Shown here piece after piece: positions 1 through 8,826 of a stretch of DNA of 64,000 nt (position 1 is the stretch's first letter; each line of letters begins with the position of its first letter). The DNA lies in assembly GCA_021151695.1 (NCBI GenBank), contig JAGKWU010000010.1:1-64000 (forward strand). The letters run 5' to 3'. The notes beneath the pieces were generated by a model that was given only the letters and a program-made list of their open reading frames with translations, was not told where the DNA came from and ran no database searches. Origin of the DNA: Cellvibrionaceae bacterium. GTDB taxonomy: Bacteria; Pseudomonadota; Gammaproteobacteria; Pseudomonadales; Cellvibrionaceae. A program made the translations under genes and the position numbers.

Positions 1-28
1 GGGGTGGGCTTTTAGAGGTTAATGGCGA

Positions 29-445
29 ATGCCAAGAGAATTTACCCGTTCCGACCGCGTATCAGATGCCATCCAGCGCATACTGGCGCAGATGATCCCG
101 CAGGAAATCCGCGATCCGCGTATCGGCATGGTCAATATCAATGATGTGACTGTTACCCGCGATATGGCGTACGCCAAGGTTTTCGTGACCTTTGTGGGCG
201 CTGAAAGCGAAGCTGACAGTCTGGAACGCGCCAGCTTGCTTAACAAGGCGGGTGGCTTTTTGCGCACCTTCCTCGCCAAAGAGCTGAGTATGCGCACTGT
301 GCCCAAGCTACAGTTCATTTATGACAAAACTGCCGTACGTGGCCAGGAAATTTCCTTCCTGATTGATCGCGCTATGAAAGAAGACAGTCTGCATGTGCAC
401 GATGATGAAGATGCGGCTGATGATGTTGATGGCGAGAAGTCTTAA
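29..445 (+). CDS. rbfA: Ribosome-binding factor A
   Basis: RbfA binds the 30S subunit during late maturation and assists processing of the 16S rRNA 5' end; it is also a cold-adaptation factor. The 138-residue protein opens MPREFTRSDRVSDAIQRIL and carries the family segment around IRDPRIGMVNINDVTVTRDM (written here as the landmark, residues about 29-48), followed by the KH-like fold and an acidic C-terminal tail. Length is normal. The ATG at 29 fits the family start better than the ATG at 22, which is in another frame. The stop overlaps the truB start by one base (TAATG), so the two genes are translationally coupled within the widespread infB-rbfA-truB-rpsO-pnp order. Confidence 0.97.
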   Translation: MPREFTRSDRVSDAIQRILAQMIPQEIRDPRIGMVNINDVTVTRDMAYAKVFVTFVGAESEADSLERASLLNKAGGFLRTFLAKELSMRTVPKLQFIYDKTAVRGQEISFLIDRAMKEDSLHVHDDEDAADDVDGEKS

Positions 446-1407
446 TGGCGCGTAGAAAAGGCCGTCCAGTCGACGGCGTCTTGTTGTTGATGAAGCCCGC
501 AGGCATGACTTCAAACCATGCCCTGCAGCGCGCGAAGCGTTTGTTTTTTGTCGAAAAGGCCGGCCACACAGGTGCGCTCGATCCACTGGCTACAGGCGTA
601 TTGCCCCTGTGCTTTGGCGAAGCGACCAAGTTTTCGCAGTTTTTGCTGGATGCCGACAAGCGCTACCGCAGTACCTTTTTGCTCGGCCAGCGCACCAATA
701 CCAGCGATGCGGATGGCGAAGTCATTGCGACTGCATCCGCCGCAGGCGTGACGCTGGAGCAGGTTCAAGCGGCGCTGGTGCCGCTAACTGGCGATATTTT
801 GCAGGTGCCCAGCATGTTTTCGGCGCTCAAGCATAATGGCCAGCCGCTGTATAAATTGGCGCGCGACGGTGTGGAAATTGAGCGCCAGCCGCGTCCGGTG
901 ACCGTCTATGAGATCAATATCCTGGATTTCCGTCCGGGCGAATTGGCCGAAGTAGATGTGGATGTGCGTTGCAGTAAAGGTACCTACATTCGCTCCATTG
1001 CCGAGGATCTGGGCTTTGCACTGGGCTGTGGCGCCCATGTAAAAGTGCTACATCGCTCAGGTTCCGGCGCTTTTGCGGAAGAGCAATGCATCACCCTGGA
1101 AGCGCTGGAGGCCGAGTTTGAACAGGGTAGCTACGAGGCATTGGATAAGCACCTGCTGAGTGCTGATGCGCCAGTGGCCAGCTTGCCGGAAATCGTCCTG
1201 CCGGAGCAGAGCGCCCACTACTTCCGCTTGGGCAATCCGGTGATGGACCCGCAGGTCTATCGCGTGGGCCAACAAGGTGATATGGTGCGCGTCTTTTGTG
1301 CACAAACCGGCCAAACACCCCGGCAATTTCTGGGTTTAGGCGAGTTGATCGACGGCCGCGTAGCGCCCAAGCGCATCATTGCCAATCGCTCGGTTAACGA
1401 GCTATAG
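445..1407 (+). CDS. truB: tRNA pseudouridine(55) synthase TruB
   Basis: TruB converts U55 of the tRNA T-loop to pseudouridine and also acts as a tRNA chaperone. The 320-residue protein has the catalytic motif GHTGALDPLATGVLPL, with the nucleophile Asp at residue 46, the KRY motif near residue 72 (DADKRYRSTF), and a C-terminal PUA-like region (about residues 250-315). Length is usual for gammaproteobacterial TruB. It starts on the last base of the rbfA stop codon, so it is coupled to rbfA. A dispersed palindromic element lies just after its stop. Confidence 0.97.
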   Translation: MARRKGRPVDGVLLLMKPAGMTSNHALQRAKRLFFVEKAGHTGALDPLATGVLPLCFGEATKFSQFLLDADKRYRSTFLLGQRTNTSDADGEVIATASAAGVTLEQVQAALVPLTGDILQVPSMFSALKHNGQPLYKLARDGVEIERQPRPVTVYEINILDFRPGELAEVDVDVRCSKGTYIRSIAEDLGFALGCGAHVKVLHRSGSGAFAEEQCITLEALEAEFEQGSYEALDKHLLSADAPVASLPEIVLPEQSAHYFRLGNPVMDPQVYRVGQQGDMVRVFCAQTGQTPRQFLGLGELIDGRVAPKRIIANRSVNEL

Positions 1408-1416
1408 GTGGTTGGA

Positions 1417-1517
1417 TTGTAGGTTGGTGGTAAGGCGAAGCCGCACCCCAACATGACCATCTTGCAAGTTGATGAGTCAGGCATGTTGGGGTGCGCTTCG
1501 CTTACCCCAACCTACAA
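1417..1517. repeat. Long intergenic palindrome, REP/MITE-like, family A
   Basis: The left arm (1417-1455) starts TTGTAGGTTGG and ends CACCCCAACATG. The right arm (1482-1517) is its reverse complement apart from three single-base insertions in the left arm. The spacer is 26 bp. The element sits in the truB-rpsO gap and has no coding capacity. Palindromes ending in GTAGGTTGGG/CGCACCCCAAC are a common dispersed intergenic element in many gammaproteobacteria (recalled, not searched). In RNA it would fold into a very stable hairpin that could uncouple rpsO from truB. A shorter 7-bp hairpin follows at 1529-1548 (GCACCCG/CGGGTGC). Confidence 0.8.
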
Positions 1518-1699
1518 CCGATTACGAAGCACCCGTTTAAGCGGGTGCCAACAGAATTTACCGCAACCCCAATGGGCCGGTAATAAAGGCAGCGGTGACA
1601 TCGCTTCAATAATGAAGCCGATAATCACCGCGACAACCCGACTGTTAATATGCACGGTCGCGGCTGTAAATGTTTCGCATATTAAATGAGGAAAAAATC

Positions 1700-1969
1700 A
1701 TGGCACTGAGTGCTTCTGAAAAAGCTGCAATTGTAAAAGAGTACCAACAAGCTGAAGGCGACACTGGCTCTCCTGAAGTGCAAGTTGCACTGTTGACTAT
1801 CAACATCAACAAACTGCAAGGCCACTTCGCTGACCACAAAGCCGACCACCACTCACGTCGTGGTTTGATTCGCATGGTAAATGCGCGTCGCAAACTGTTG
1901 GATTACCTGAAAGGTAAAGACTTATCACGTTACTCTGCACTGATTCAAAAACTGGGTCTGCGCCGTTAA
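1700..1969 (+). CDS. rpsO: 30S ribosomal protein S15
   Basis: S15 is a primary 16S rRNA-binding protein of the 30S platform. The 89-residue product (MALSASEKAAIVKEYQ...) has the family length and the hallmark segments GDTGSPEVQVALLT and HHSRRGLIRMVNARR, and ends in LGLRR. The reading frame is open upstream to 1670, but the GAGG Shine-Dalgarno at about 1688-1691 and the family N-terminus place the start at 1700. In E. coli S15 represses its own mRNA through a leader pseudoknot; whether the leader here does the same cannot be told by eye. A strong terminator follows. Confidence 0.98.
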   Translation: MALSASEKAAIVKEYQQAEGDTGSPEVQVALLTININKLQGHFADHKADHHSRRGLIRMVNARRKLLDYLKGKDLSRYSALIQKLGLRR

Positions 1970-1977
1970 TTTGATCC

Positions 1978-2007
1978 ATGCCCGCCTCGGCGGGCATTCT
2001 TGTTTTT
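1978..2007 (+). terminator. Rho-independent terminator after rpsO
   Basis: An 8-bp stem ATGCCCGC/GCGGGCAT (1978-1985 and 1990-1997) with a CTCG loop is followed by TCTTGTTTTT. It lies just after the rpsO stop. As in E. coli, some transcription may read through into pnp. Confidence 0.85.
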
Positions 2008-2254
2008 GTGAGCTGATATTTTTATGGAGTTGTGCGCCAGCTGGGTAGAAATGGGCGCAGCGGCAGGATGCTGGCTTTGTATCAATTTGAAGAAGAATCA
2101 ACTTATAGGCGCGTTATTAGCAACGCACATTAACGATTCAGTTGTCCGTGTGTCCCAATGGATGCCGGGTAAAAATATTATTGAAATATCGAAGTAATGA
2201 AAGTAGCGACACTACTGAAATGACTGAAACGTTAAGCAACCAAAGGATAAAAGA

Positions 2255-4381
2255 GTGAATCCGATTATTAAGAAATTCCAATACGGCAACCAAACCGTAA
2301 CCCTCGAAACCGGCCGCATTGCCCGTCAGGCAACCGGTGCCGTATTGGCAACCATGGGTGAAGTATCCGTACTTTGTACCGTTGTTGGCTCAAAAGAAGC
2401 CAAAGCGGGCCAGGACTTCTTCCCGCTGTCCGTACATTATCAAGAGAAAAGCTACGCTGCCGGCCGTATCCCCGGTGGTTACCTGAAGCGCGAAGGTCGC
2501 CCTTCCGAAAAAGAAACCCTGACGTCACGTCTGATCGATCGTCCAATCCGTCCACTCTTCCCTGAGGGTTTCCTCAACGAAGTGCAAGTGGTGTGTACTG
2601 TTGTTTCTACTGACAAGCAATACGATCCAGATATCGTTGCCATGATCGGTACTTCTGCCGCCCTGGCAATCTCTGGTATTCCGTTCAATGGCCCGGTGGG
2701 CGCTGCCCGTGTGGGTTACACCTCAGCTGAAGGCTACCTGCTCAACCCAAGCTATGTTCAACTCGCTACTTCCGAGCTGGACATGGTGGTTGCCGGTACT
2801 AAAGACGCTGTATTGATGGTGGAATCCGAAGCGAAAGAACTGCCCGAAGACATCATGCTCGGCGCCGTACTTTACGCTCACCAGGAACTGCAAGCCGTTG
2901 TGCAAGCTTGTGCTGAACTGGCGCGTGACGCTGGTAAGGCTCGTTGGGATTGGCAAGCTCCAGCTGAAAACGTTGCCCTGAAAGAAGCCCTGCAAAGCGG
3001 CTTTGGCGACTCTATCAGCATGGCTTACCGCATCACCGACAAAGCCAAGCGTTATGACCGTCTTGGCGAGCTGCGTACTCAAGCCGTTGCCGAGCTGGCG
3101 ACCGAAGCCACCGGTTTCAGCGCTGACGATGTGAAGGGTGCTTTCGGCACGCTGGAATACCGTCTGGTGCGTGCGAACATCGTTGCTGGCCAGCCACGTA
3201 TCGATGGTCGCGACAACAAGACTGTACGTCCTATCCAGGTTGAAGTTGGCGTGTTGGGCAAAGCCCACGGTTCGGCGCTCTTCACCCGCGGTGAGACGCA
3301 AGCTCTGGTTGTTGCCACTCTGGGTAACGCCCGCGATGCACAAATCATTGATTTCCTCGAAGGCACCAAGAAAGATGCCTTCCTGTTGCACTACAACTTC
3401 CCTCCCTTCTCTGTAGGTGAGTGTGGTCGTATGGGCGCTACTGGTCGTCGCGAGATTGGCCATGGTCGTCTGGCGCGTCGCGGTGTTGCCGCCGTTCTGC
3501 CATCTGAAGACAGCTTCCCATACACCCTGCGTGTCGTGAGCGAGATCACCGAATCTAACGGTTCAAGCTCCATGGCGTCTGTGTGTGGTTCTTCATTGGC
3601 ACTGATGGATGCGGGCGTTCCGCTGAAAGCACCAGTAGCCGGTATCGCTATGGGTTTGGTGAAAGAGCCAGAAGGTTTCGCGGTTCTGACTGACATCCTG
3701 GGTGACGAAGATCACCTGGGCGATATGGACTTTAAAGTAGCCGGTACCACCAGCGGTGTTACTGCGCTGCAAATGGACATCAAGATCGAAGGCATCACCG
3801 AAGAGATCATGGAGATCGCCCTGGAGCAAGCTCTGGCCGCGCGTCTGCATATCCTCGGCGAGATGAACAAGGTGCTGTCGGCTTCTCGCAGCGTTGTGAG
3901 CGAAAACGCCCCACGCTTCGAAACCATCAAGATCCATCCGGACAAGATCCGCGACATCATCGGTAAAGGCGGTGCAACTATCCGCTCTATCACCGAAGAG
4001 ACCGGTTCTTCTATCGACATTGATGACGATGGTACCGTGAAGATTTACGCCGACAACACCGAAGCCCTGAACGCTGCTATCTTCCGCGTACAAGGCATTG
4101 TGGCTGAAGCGGAAATCGGTGCTATCTACGAAGGTACTGTTGTGCGTATCGTAGACTTCGGTGCATTTGTTAACTTCCTGCCCGGCAAAGACGGCCTGGT
4201 GCACATCTCTCAAATCGCCGACGAGCGCGTTGCTAACGTTAGCGATTACCTGAAAGAAGGCCAGATTGTGAAGGTGAAGTGCCTGGACGTTGACCAGCGC
4301 GGCCGCATCAAGCTCTCCATCAAAGAGGCCTTGGCGGAAGAAGCGGGTAACGCTCCTGCAACTGAGCCAGCTGGCGAGTAA
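2255..4381 (+). CDS. pnp: Polyribonucleotide nucleotidyltransferase (PNPase)
   Basis: PNPase degrades RNA 3' to 5' by phosphorolysis and is part of the degradosome. The 708-residue protein has two RNase PH domains (about residues 10-230 and 310-540), a KH domain (IHPDKIRDIIGKGGATIRS, about 560-610) and an S1 domain (YEGTVVRIVDFGAFVNF to RIKLSIKEA, about 625-695). The start is GTG at 2255, preceded by AAAGGA at about 2242-2247 and matching the MNPIIKKFQYG N-terminus. The roughly 250-nt leader between the rpsO terminator and this start is long. In enterobacteria such a leader is an RNase III and PNPase autoregulatory target; that role here is only inferred. Confidence 0.98.
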   Translation: MNPIIKKFQYGNQTVTLETGRIARQATGAVLATMGEVSVLCTVVGSKEAKAGQDFFPLSVHYQEKSYAAGRIPGGYLKREGRPSEKETLTSRLIDRPIRPLFPEGFLNEVQVVCTVVSTDKQYDPDIVAMIGTSAALAISGIPFNGPVGAARVGYTSAEGYLLNPSYVQLATSELDMVVAGTKDAVLMVESEAKELPEDIMLGAVLYAHQELQAVVQACAELARDAGKARWDWQAPAENVALKEALQSGFGDSISMAYRITDKAKRYDRLGELRTQAVAELATEATGFSADDVKGAFGTLEYRLVRANIVAGQPRIDGRDNKTVRPIQVEVGVLGKAHGSALFTRGETQALVVATLGNARDAQIIDFLEGTKKDAFLLHYNFPPFSVGECGRMGATGRREIGHGRLARRGVAAVLPSEDSFPYTLRVVSEITESNGSSSMASVCGSSLALMDAGVPLKAPVAGIAMGLVKEPEGFAVLTDILGDEDHLGDMDFKVAGTTSGVTALQMDIKIEGITEEIMEIALEQALAARLHILGEMNKVLSASRSVVSENAPRFETIKIHPDKIRDIIGKGGATIRSITEETGSSIDIDDDGTVKIYADNTEALNAAIFRVQGIVAEAEIGAIYEGTVVRIVDFGAFVNFLPGKDGLVHISQIADERVANVSDYLKEGQIVKVKCLDVDQRGRIKLSIKEALAEEAGNAPATEPAGE

Positions 4382-4397
4382 TTCTCCTGATCGCTCC

Positions 4398-4427
4398 AAA
4401 AAACCCGGCTTTGGCCGGGTTTTTTTA
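4398..4427 (+). terminator. Rho-independent terminator after pnp
   Basis: The stem AAAAAACCCGGC/GCCGGGTTTTTT (4398-4409 and 4414-4425) runs straight into a T tract. It ends the rbfA-truB-rpsO-pnp cluster. Confidence 0.93.
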
Positions 4428-4552
4428 TGCCTGGAAAAACTGGCCCTGTATCAAGCCTGTACATTTTTTATTTAGGTGTGTATTGCAAACTCAGTTCATG
4501 TGTATTAGTGTAATAATACACATAGAAATAAAGCTTATTGCAAGGGATCACT

Positions 4553-5422
4553 ATGAAAAAGGCGTTATCCGTTTTTCTCGCAAGTCTGCTGCTGTCTTCA
4601 GCTGCATTTGCTGATTCTGCCGTCTACGAAATTACCAAGGGTAAGCAAAAGCTCTTTTTGGCGGGCACCATTCACGTGTTGCGTCCCCAGGATTTTCCGC
4701 TGCCAGCGGAATTTGATGCGGCCTATCGCCAATCGCAAGTTATCGTTTTTGAAACGGATCTGCACAAGGTGCAAACACCGCAGTTCGGCCAGCGTTTTGC
4801 GCAGGCGATGCTTCTCCCCGATAACAAAACGCTTAAGGATGTACTGGCGCCCGATGTCTGGGCGAGCCTGCAGCAATACGCCACGCAAAACCAATACCCC
4901 CTCAGTCAGACGATGATGTACAACCCGGCGATGATGAGCATCATGATTTCCATGGGCGAGTTGAAAAAACTCGGCGTAGGTGAAGGCGCCGATTTCTTTT
5001 ATGACAAAGCCGCGCGTGCCGATCAAAAAACCATTAAGGGGTTGGAGAGCGAAGAGGATGTGCTGGCCTATATGAAAATATTTGGCGCGGCCAATGGTAA
5101 TGACATTATTCGCAGCACTTTGAAGGAAGCCAAGGAAATGGGCGGCATGATGGAAACCTTAATTGCCCAATGGCGAGTTGGCGATCTCAAGGCGCTGGAT
5201 AAAAGTCTCGGCCAGCAAATGCGCGCTGAAATGGCGGACGGCTATGAAGCGCTGGTAGTGGAACGAAATAAAAAATGGCAGCCGCAAATTGAAGCCATGC
5301 TGGCAACACCCGAAGTGGAAATGGTGTTGGTGGGGACTTTGCATTTATCCGGCAAAGACGGGCTGCTCGAACAACTAAAACGGGCAGGTTATAAAGTTAA
5401 GCCTGCGTCGGCAAAAATTTAA
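4553..5422 (+). CDS. TraB/GumN family secreted protein
   Basis: The 289-residue protein has a signal peptide (MKKALSVFLASLLLSSAAFA) and then the TraB/GumN opening YEITKGKQKLFLAGTIHVL, with the conserved GT(I/L)H motif repeated near the C-terminus (VLVGTLHLSGKDGLLEQL). The GxxH pair resembles metal-dependent Tiki-type proteases, and a periplasmic or membrane-associated hydrolase role is proposed for the family, but no substrate is known for bacterial members. The ATG at 4553 was chosen because it begins the signal peptide; the frame is open 15 bases further upstream. The gene is 15 bp before the membrane-protein/ABC operon and may be co-transcribed with it. Confidence 0.85.
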   Translation: MKKALSVFLASLLLSSAAFADSAVYEITKGKQKLFLAGTIHVLRPQDFPLPAEFDAAYRQSQVIVFETDLHKVQTPQFGQRFAQAMLLPDNKTLKDVLAPDVWASLQQYATQNQYPLSQTMMYNPAMMSIMISMGELKKLGVGEGADFFYDKAARADQKTIKGLESEEDVLAYMKIFGAANGNDIIRSTLKEAKEMGGMMETLIAQWRVGDLKALDKSLGQQMRAEMADGYEALVVERNKKWQPQIEAMLATPEVEMVLVGTLHLSGKDGLLEQLKRAGYKVKPASAKI

Positions 5423-5437
5423 CAGGGGGATTTTCCC

Positions 5438-6103
5438 ATGCGCTTCCAGCAATTTACATTAATCGCGCGTTTGTGCCTGGGTTCGCGTTATGGGGCTCTG
5501 TTTGCAGTGCCGGCGAGCTTGGTAGTTTTTGCAATCTGCGCCCCATGGCGTTATCAGGGGCAACATATATCTGAGGCTGTTTTGCTGCAGTCGTTTGCGT
5601 TGATTTATATCTGGGTAATTTATCTCGGCAACTGCCTGCCTTGGTTAAAAGGCGCCCGCAACAATAAAAATTTTCGCTTGATTCAATCGCAAAAGGCGAT
5701 TTGTTATTGGCTGGCATTTTTCATAAACCTCTCAGTAGCCTTGCTTACTCTCTGCTATTTCGTGCCCTTTGGCCATCCGGAAATCGTTAACACCATTTTG
5801 GTTGTGGGCATGTCGGTCATGAGTGCGCGTATGAATACCAAGTCGGTAAGTGGTGAGCTTAATCAAATTGGCAGTAATGCATTTGGTTTGGTTATGTTGG
5901 TAAATCTGGCGCATTGGCTTTTTTATTCGCCCTTTCTTCCTGGGGGGTGGTTTGTTTTCCTGATTGGCGTTGTCATTGCTTTTTATCTCTGGCTTGTTTA
6001 TCGCAATTACGTCAATTGGGTTCATCGACCAGGGTACGATCTGGTTGATGGGGGTTTAGTGAATGCTGCTCTACCTTACAAGCGCAATCTGCAGAATAAG
6101 TGA
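5438..6103 (+). CDS. Unrecognised integral membrane protein of an ABC exporter operon
   Basis: I do not recognise a family for this 221-residue protein. It shows about five or six hydrophobic segments, for example residues about 20-38, 50-66, 90-110, 117-130, 145-165 and 172-193. It is the first gene of a tight set with an ATPase (6127), a large permease (7002) and a YtrA-type repressor (8411), so it is probably an accessory membrane component of that ABC system. RBS-like GGGGGA lies just upstream of the ATG at 5438. Confidence 0.6.
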   Translation: MRFQQFTLIARLCLGSRYGALFAVPASLVVFAICAPWRYQGQHISEAVLLQSFALIYIWVIYLGNCLPWLKGARNNKNFRLIQSQKAICYWLAFFINLSVALLTLCYFVPFGHPEIVNTILVVGMSVMSARMNTKSVSGELNQIGSNAFGLVMLVNLAHWLFYSPFLPGGWFVFLIGVVIAFYLWLVYRNYVNWVHRPGYDLVDGGLVNAALPYKRNLQNK

Positions 6104-6126
6104 ATATAAAAAACCAAGGAGAAAAT

Positions 6127-7005
6127 ATGCAAACTTCTATCGTCGAGATAACACATCTGCAGCGTCAACTGGATAATGTGACCATCATCAAAAGCATCAG
6201 TGCGCAAGTTAACCCGGGCGATGTGATTGCGCTGCTCGGCAAAAATGGCGCAGGCAAAACTACCTTGTTGGAAACATTATTGGGTTTTGGATTTCCATCC
6301 TTTGGTAGTGTGAAACTCTGGGGCGAAGATGCTACCCGTATGCAGAGTGATGCCAAACAGCGTATTGGTTTTGTCCCCCAGCAAAATGAGTTGCTCTTAA
6401 GCATGACTGGCCTGGAGCACATCAAACTGTTTAAATCATTTCGCCAGCACTGGAATGACGAAATGGTTGAGCGTCTGGTGATCGACTGGATGATTCCAGT
6501 GGAGACGAATGTTGCCAAAATGTCCCTCGGCCAACAGCAAAAATTATCCATACTCCTGGCATTGGCTCATGAACCTGAGTTGCTGATTCTCGACGAGCCG
6601 GTGGCGAGTCTTGACCCTATTGCGCGCAGGCAATTTATTGAGCGGCTAATCGAAGTTGCATCCGATGGCAAGCGCGCGATTATTTTTTCCTCACACATTG
6701 TTAGTGATATGGAGCGCATCGCCAATCAGGTTTGGATGTTGCAAAACGGCCGTCTTAGTTATCAGGGTGGGTTGGATGAATTAAAAGAATCCATTGCCCG
6801 AGTTACTATCAGTGCTGATGCAGAGTTGCCATCTCCGCTGCCATTGGAAAATAGTATTTCCCAGCGCCATCATGGCCGCCAGGCAACGGTTACGCTTGCA
6901 AACTGGCAGCCTGAGTTGCAACAACAACTCTCGCAACAATTCAATGCGCGTGTCATGGTGGAATATTTATCGCTGGAAGAAATTTTTCTGGAGATGAACG
7001 CATGA
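6127..7005 (+). CDS. ABC transporter ATP-binding protein (YtrB-like)
   Basis: This 292-residue cytoplasmic ATPase powers the adjacent membrane proteins. It has Walker A GKNGAGKTT (residues about 38-46), the Q-loop at FVPQQNE, a signature reading MSLGQQQK in place of LSGGQ, Walker B LLILDEPVASLD and the switch His in FSSHIV. The C-terminal 70 residues extend beyond the core, as in YtrB/CcmA-like exporter ATPases. The start is the ATG at 6127 after AAGGAG; an in-frame ATG at 6100 lacks a good site. The last four bases (ATGA) overlap the permease start. Substrate is unknown; YtrA-controlled systems in Firmicutes respond to cell-wall antibiotics. Confidence 0.85.
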   Translation: MQTSIVEITHLQRQLDNVTIIKSISAQVNPGDVIALLGKNGAGKTTLLETLLGFGFPSFGSVKLWGEDATRMQSDAKQRIGFVPQQNELLLSMTGLEHIKLFKSFRQHWNDEMVERLVIDWMIPVETNVAKMSLGQQQKLSILLALAHEPELLILDEPVASLDPIARRQFIERLIEVASDGKRAIIFSSHIVSDMERIANQVWMLQNGRLSYQGGLDELKESIARVTISADAELPSPLPLENSISQRHHGRQATVTLANWQPELQQQLSQQFNARVMVEYLSLEEIFLEMNA

Positions 7006-8411
7006 GGCTGCCCATTGCTGCCCAGCAATTCAAAATAATACTTGAGTCCTTATTGTTTATCTCACCCTGGACACGTTGGTTGATTCTCGGCGGCTTCTGT
7101 CTGGCTGCTGTGGCGGCGACCCTACACTATCTAAGTGGCTGGATCACCTTTGCAGTCATTGCCGCATTTGGGGATGTCGCTATGGCTGTCAGTCTTTTTG
7201 TGTGTGCCATGGCTCTGCCCGGTCAATTACTGGCAATCAACACCAGCCGCCAAATTGGTATCTTGCCAGGTATTCGCTGGATGTCTTTGCTCGTTCTTAT
7301 GGCTTTCTGTCTTGCGCTACCTGCTGGCCTGATGGGCGTCCTTTGGTTTTTCGATAAGCCGGTGGATTATATTGCGGTGTTTTTTACGGCGCTTGTATAC
7401 CTATCAGGAATTATGACATTAGGCATAGTGTTGGCTAGTCGTATCCCCATGGGACAGAATTTTATTCTTATATTTTCCTGGTTCCTGTTTAAGCTTGCTG
7501 GCCCTTTATTAACGTTGAGTATTGTCAATTATTTGTTCTTGCTAATATTGGTATGGTTGCCCTTTTGTATCTGGTGGTTGCGCTGGAAACCAACGCAATA
7601 TTTAATGAATCCATTTGGTATTGCGCATAACAATGCACAAAGATGGCAATTGGAGTTGCTCAAGACGGGTTATGGTCGTGGTTGGAAAAGTGTGTTGGCA
7701 ACAGGCTTTTCTGGTGCGCATTGGCAAAATCATGCTCCCGGTTCTGCTGTTGGAAGTGTCTTGCTGGGTTATAGCGATGGTGCCAGTGATTTGTTGAAGA
7801 AATCGGCTATTGGTGTGCTGGTTTATTCGTGTCTGCTCTTGTTTGCCTTGATCAAGGGTAAGCTTTCAGATGTGGGGCAGTTCGCCTTTGGTTTTGTTTA
7901 TATTATGTACCTATTTACGGCCCTTGGGTTGCTGTGGGCGTTTTCGCGCAATATGCGCAATGCGTGGCTTCTTTGTATTGGCAGCAGAGCAACCTTATTT
8001 TCGTTGGTCGAATCTACCTATTGGCGTGCTCTGGTGAATTTTTTAGGGCTATTAGCTGCAGCACATCTCGTTTCATGCATTGTCTTTAGTGAATATTTTT
8101 ATAATTGGCAGTTTTCATTGCTGCTATTAAGTTATTCCTTTGCCGGGATTTTGTGTGCATTTTATGTCTGGTTAATTATTTATGTTCGCTACGGGCTGCC
8201 ACCTGCCTGGTTTATTCTCCCAACGGTAATAACCATGTTGACGAGTATCGGCCTGTTGTTGGTAATCGTGAACTTCTGGCCGAGCCAGCCTCTGCTTTCA
8301 TATGAGGTTACTTTGGGATATGTTGTTTCATTACTTGTTATAAGTGTTTTTTTGCGAAAGAAAGCACTGCAAATGTGGCAGCAAGTAAATTTCCGGCGGG
8401 TATATTCCTGA
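7002..8411 (+). CDS. ABC-2-type exporter membrane protein
   Basis: This 469-residue protein is strongly hydrophobic, with about ten to twelve predicted membrane spans spread through its length and few charged stretches (for example FGIAHNNAQRWQLELLKTGYG near residue 205-225). It overlaps the ATPase by ATGA and is itself overlapped by the regulator (TGATG), so translation of all three is coupled. It is most likely the permease of this ABC exporter. Sequence conservation is too low to name a substrate or symbol. Confidence 0.7.
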   Translation: MRLPIAAQQFKIILESLLFISPWTRWLILGGFCLAAVAATLHYLSGWITFAVIAAFGDVAMAVSLFVCAMALPGQLLAINTSRQIGILPGIRWMSLLVLMAFCLALPAGLMGVLWFFDKPVDYIAVFFTALVYLSGIMTLGIVLASRIPMGQNFILIFSWFLFKLAGPLLTLSIVNYLFLLILVWLPFCIWWLRWKPTQYLMNPFGIAHNNAQRWQLELLKTGYGRGWKSVLATGFSGAHWQNHAPGSAVGSVLLGYSDGASDLLKKSAIGVLVYSCLLLFALIKGKLSDVGQFAFGFVYIMYLFTALGLLWAFSRNMRNAWLLCIGSRATLFSLVESTYWRALVNFLGLLAAAHLVSCIVFSEYFYNWQFSLLLLSYSFAGILCAFYVWLIIYVRYGLPPAWFILPTVITMLTSIGLLLVIVNFWPSQPLLSYEVTLGYVVSLLVISVFLRKKALQMWQQVNFRRVYS

Positions 8412-8791
8412 TGTTTGTGCTCAACCCCCAATCCGGTATCCCGATTTATCGGCAACTGATCGAGCAGGTGCGGCGTATGGTTGCTGGTGGACAATTGAAG
8501 GCTGGTGATGATTTGCCCTCAGTGCGTGAATTGGCACTGTTGCACGCGGTTAATCCCATGACAATCTCCAAGGCTTATTCCATGTTGGAAGTGGAAGGCC
8601 TATTGGTTCGTCAGCGCGGTAAGCCCATGCAAGTGGCTGCGCAGCATCCCGCGATAAATTCCCATGAGTCACGCTTGGCCCAGCTCCAACCTCAATTGGA
8701 GCAATTGCTGATTGCCGCACACCAGTTGGAAATCCCCGATGAAATTTTGTTGACGGAATTACAGCGCTTGCTGGGTGAAAAAAATAAATAA
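8411..8791 (+). CDS. GntR-family regulator, YtrA subfamily
   Basis: This 126-residue protein has a GntR winged helix (FVLNPQSGIPIYRQLIEQVRRM, then LPSVRELALLHAVNPMTISKAY, residues about 5-75) followed only by a short helical tail (QLQPQLEQLLIAAHQLEI). That is the layout of the YtrA subfamily, whose members repress linked ABC exporter genes. The start at 8411 reuses the A of the permease stop (TGATG). The position at the 3' end of the ABC genes is typical for the subfamily, and autoregulation is the likely mode. No operator was identified by eye. Confidence 0.88.
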   Translation: MFVLNPQSGIPIYRQLIEQVRRMVAGGQLKAGDDLPSVRELALLHAVNPMTISKAYSMLEVEGLLVRQRGKPMQVAAQHPAINSHESRLAQLQPQLEQLLIAAHQLEIPDEILLTELQRLLGEKNK

Positions 8792-8826
8792 TTGAAAAAT
8801 AACTCGCCACCTGAAAGGAGTGATTT

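Noticed and set aside
2723..3463. Long antisense open frame (246 codons) inside pnp, and a second at 3593-4399
   Set aside because: Both lie opposite the highly conserved PNPase gene, have no ribosome site or recognisable motif, and result from codon bias of pnp.
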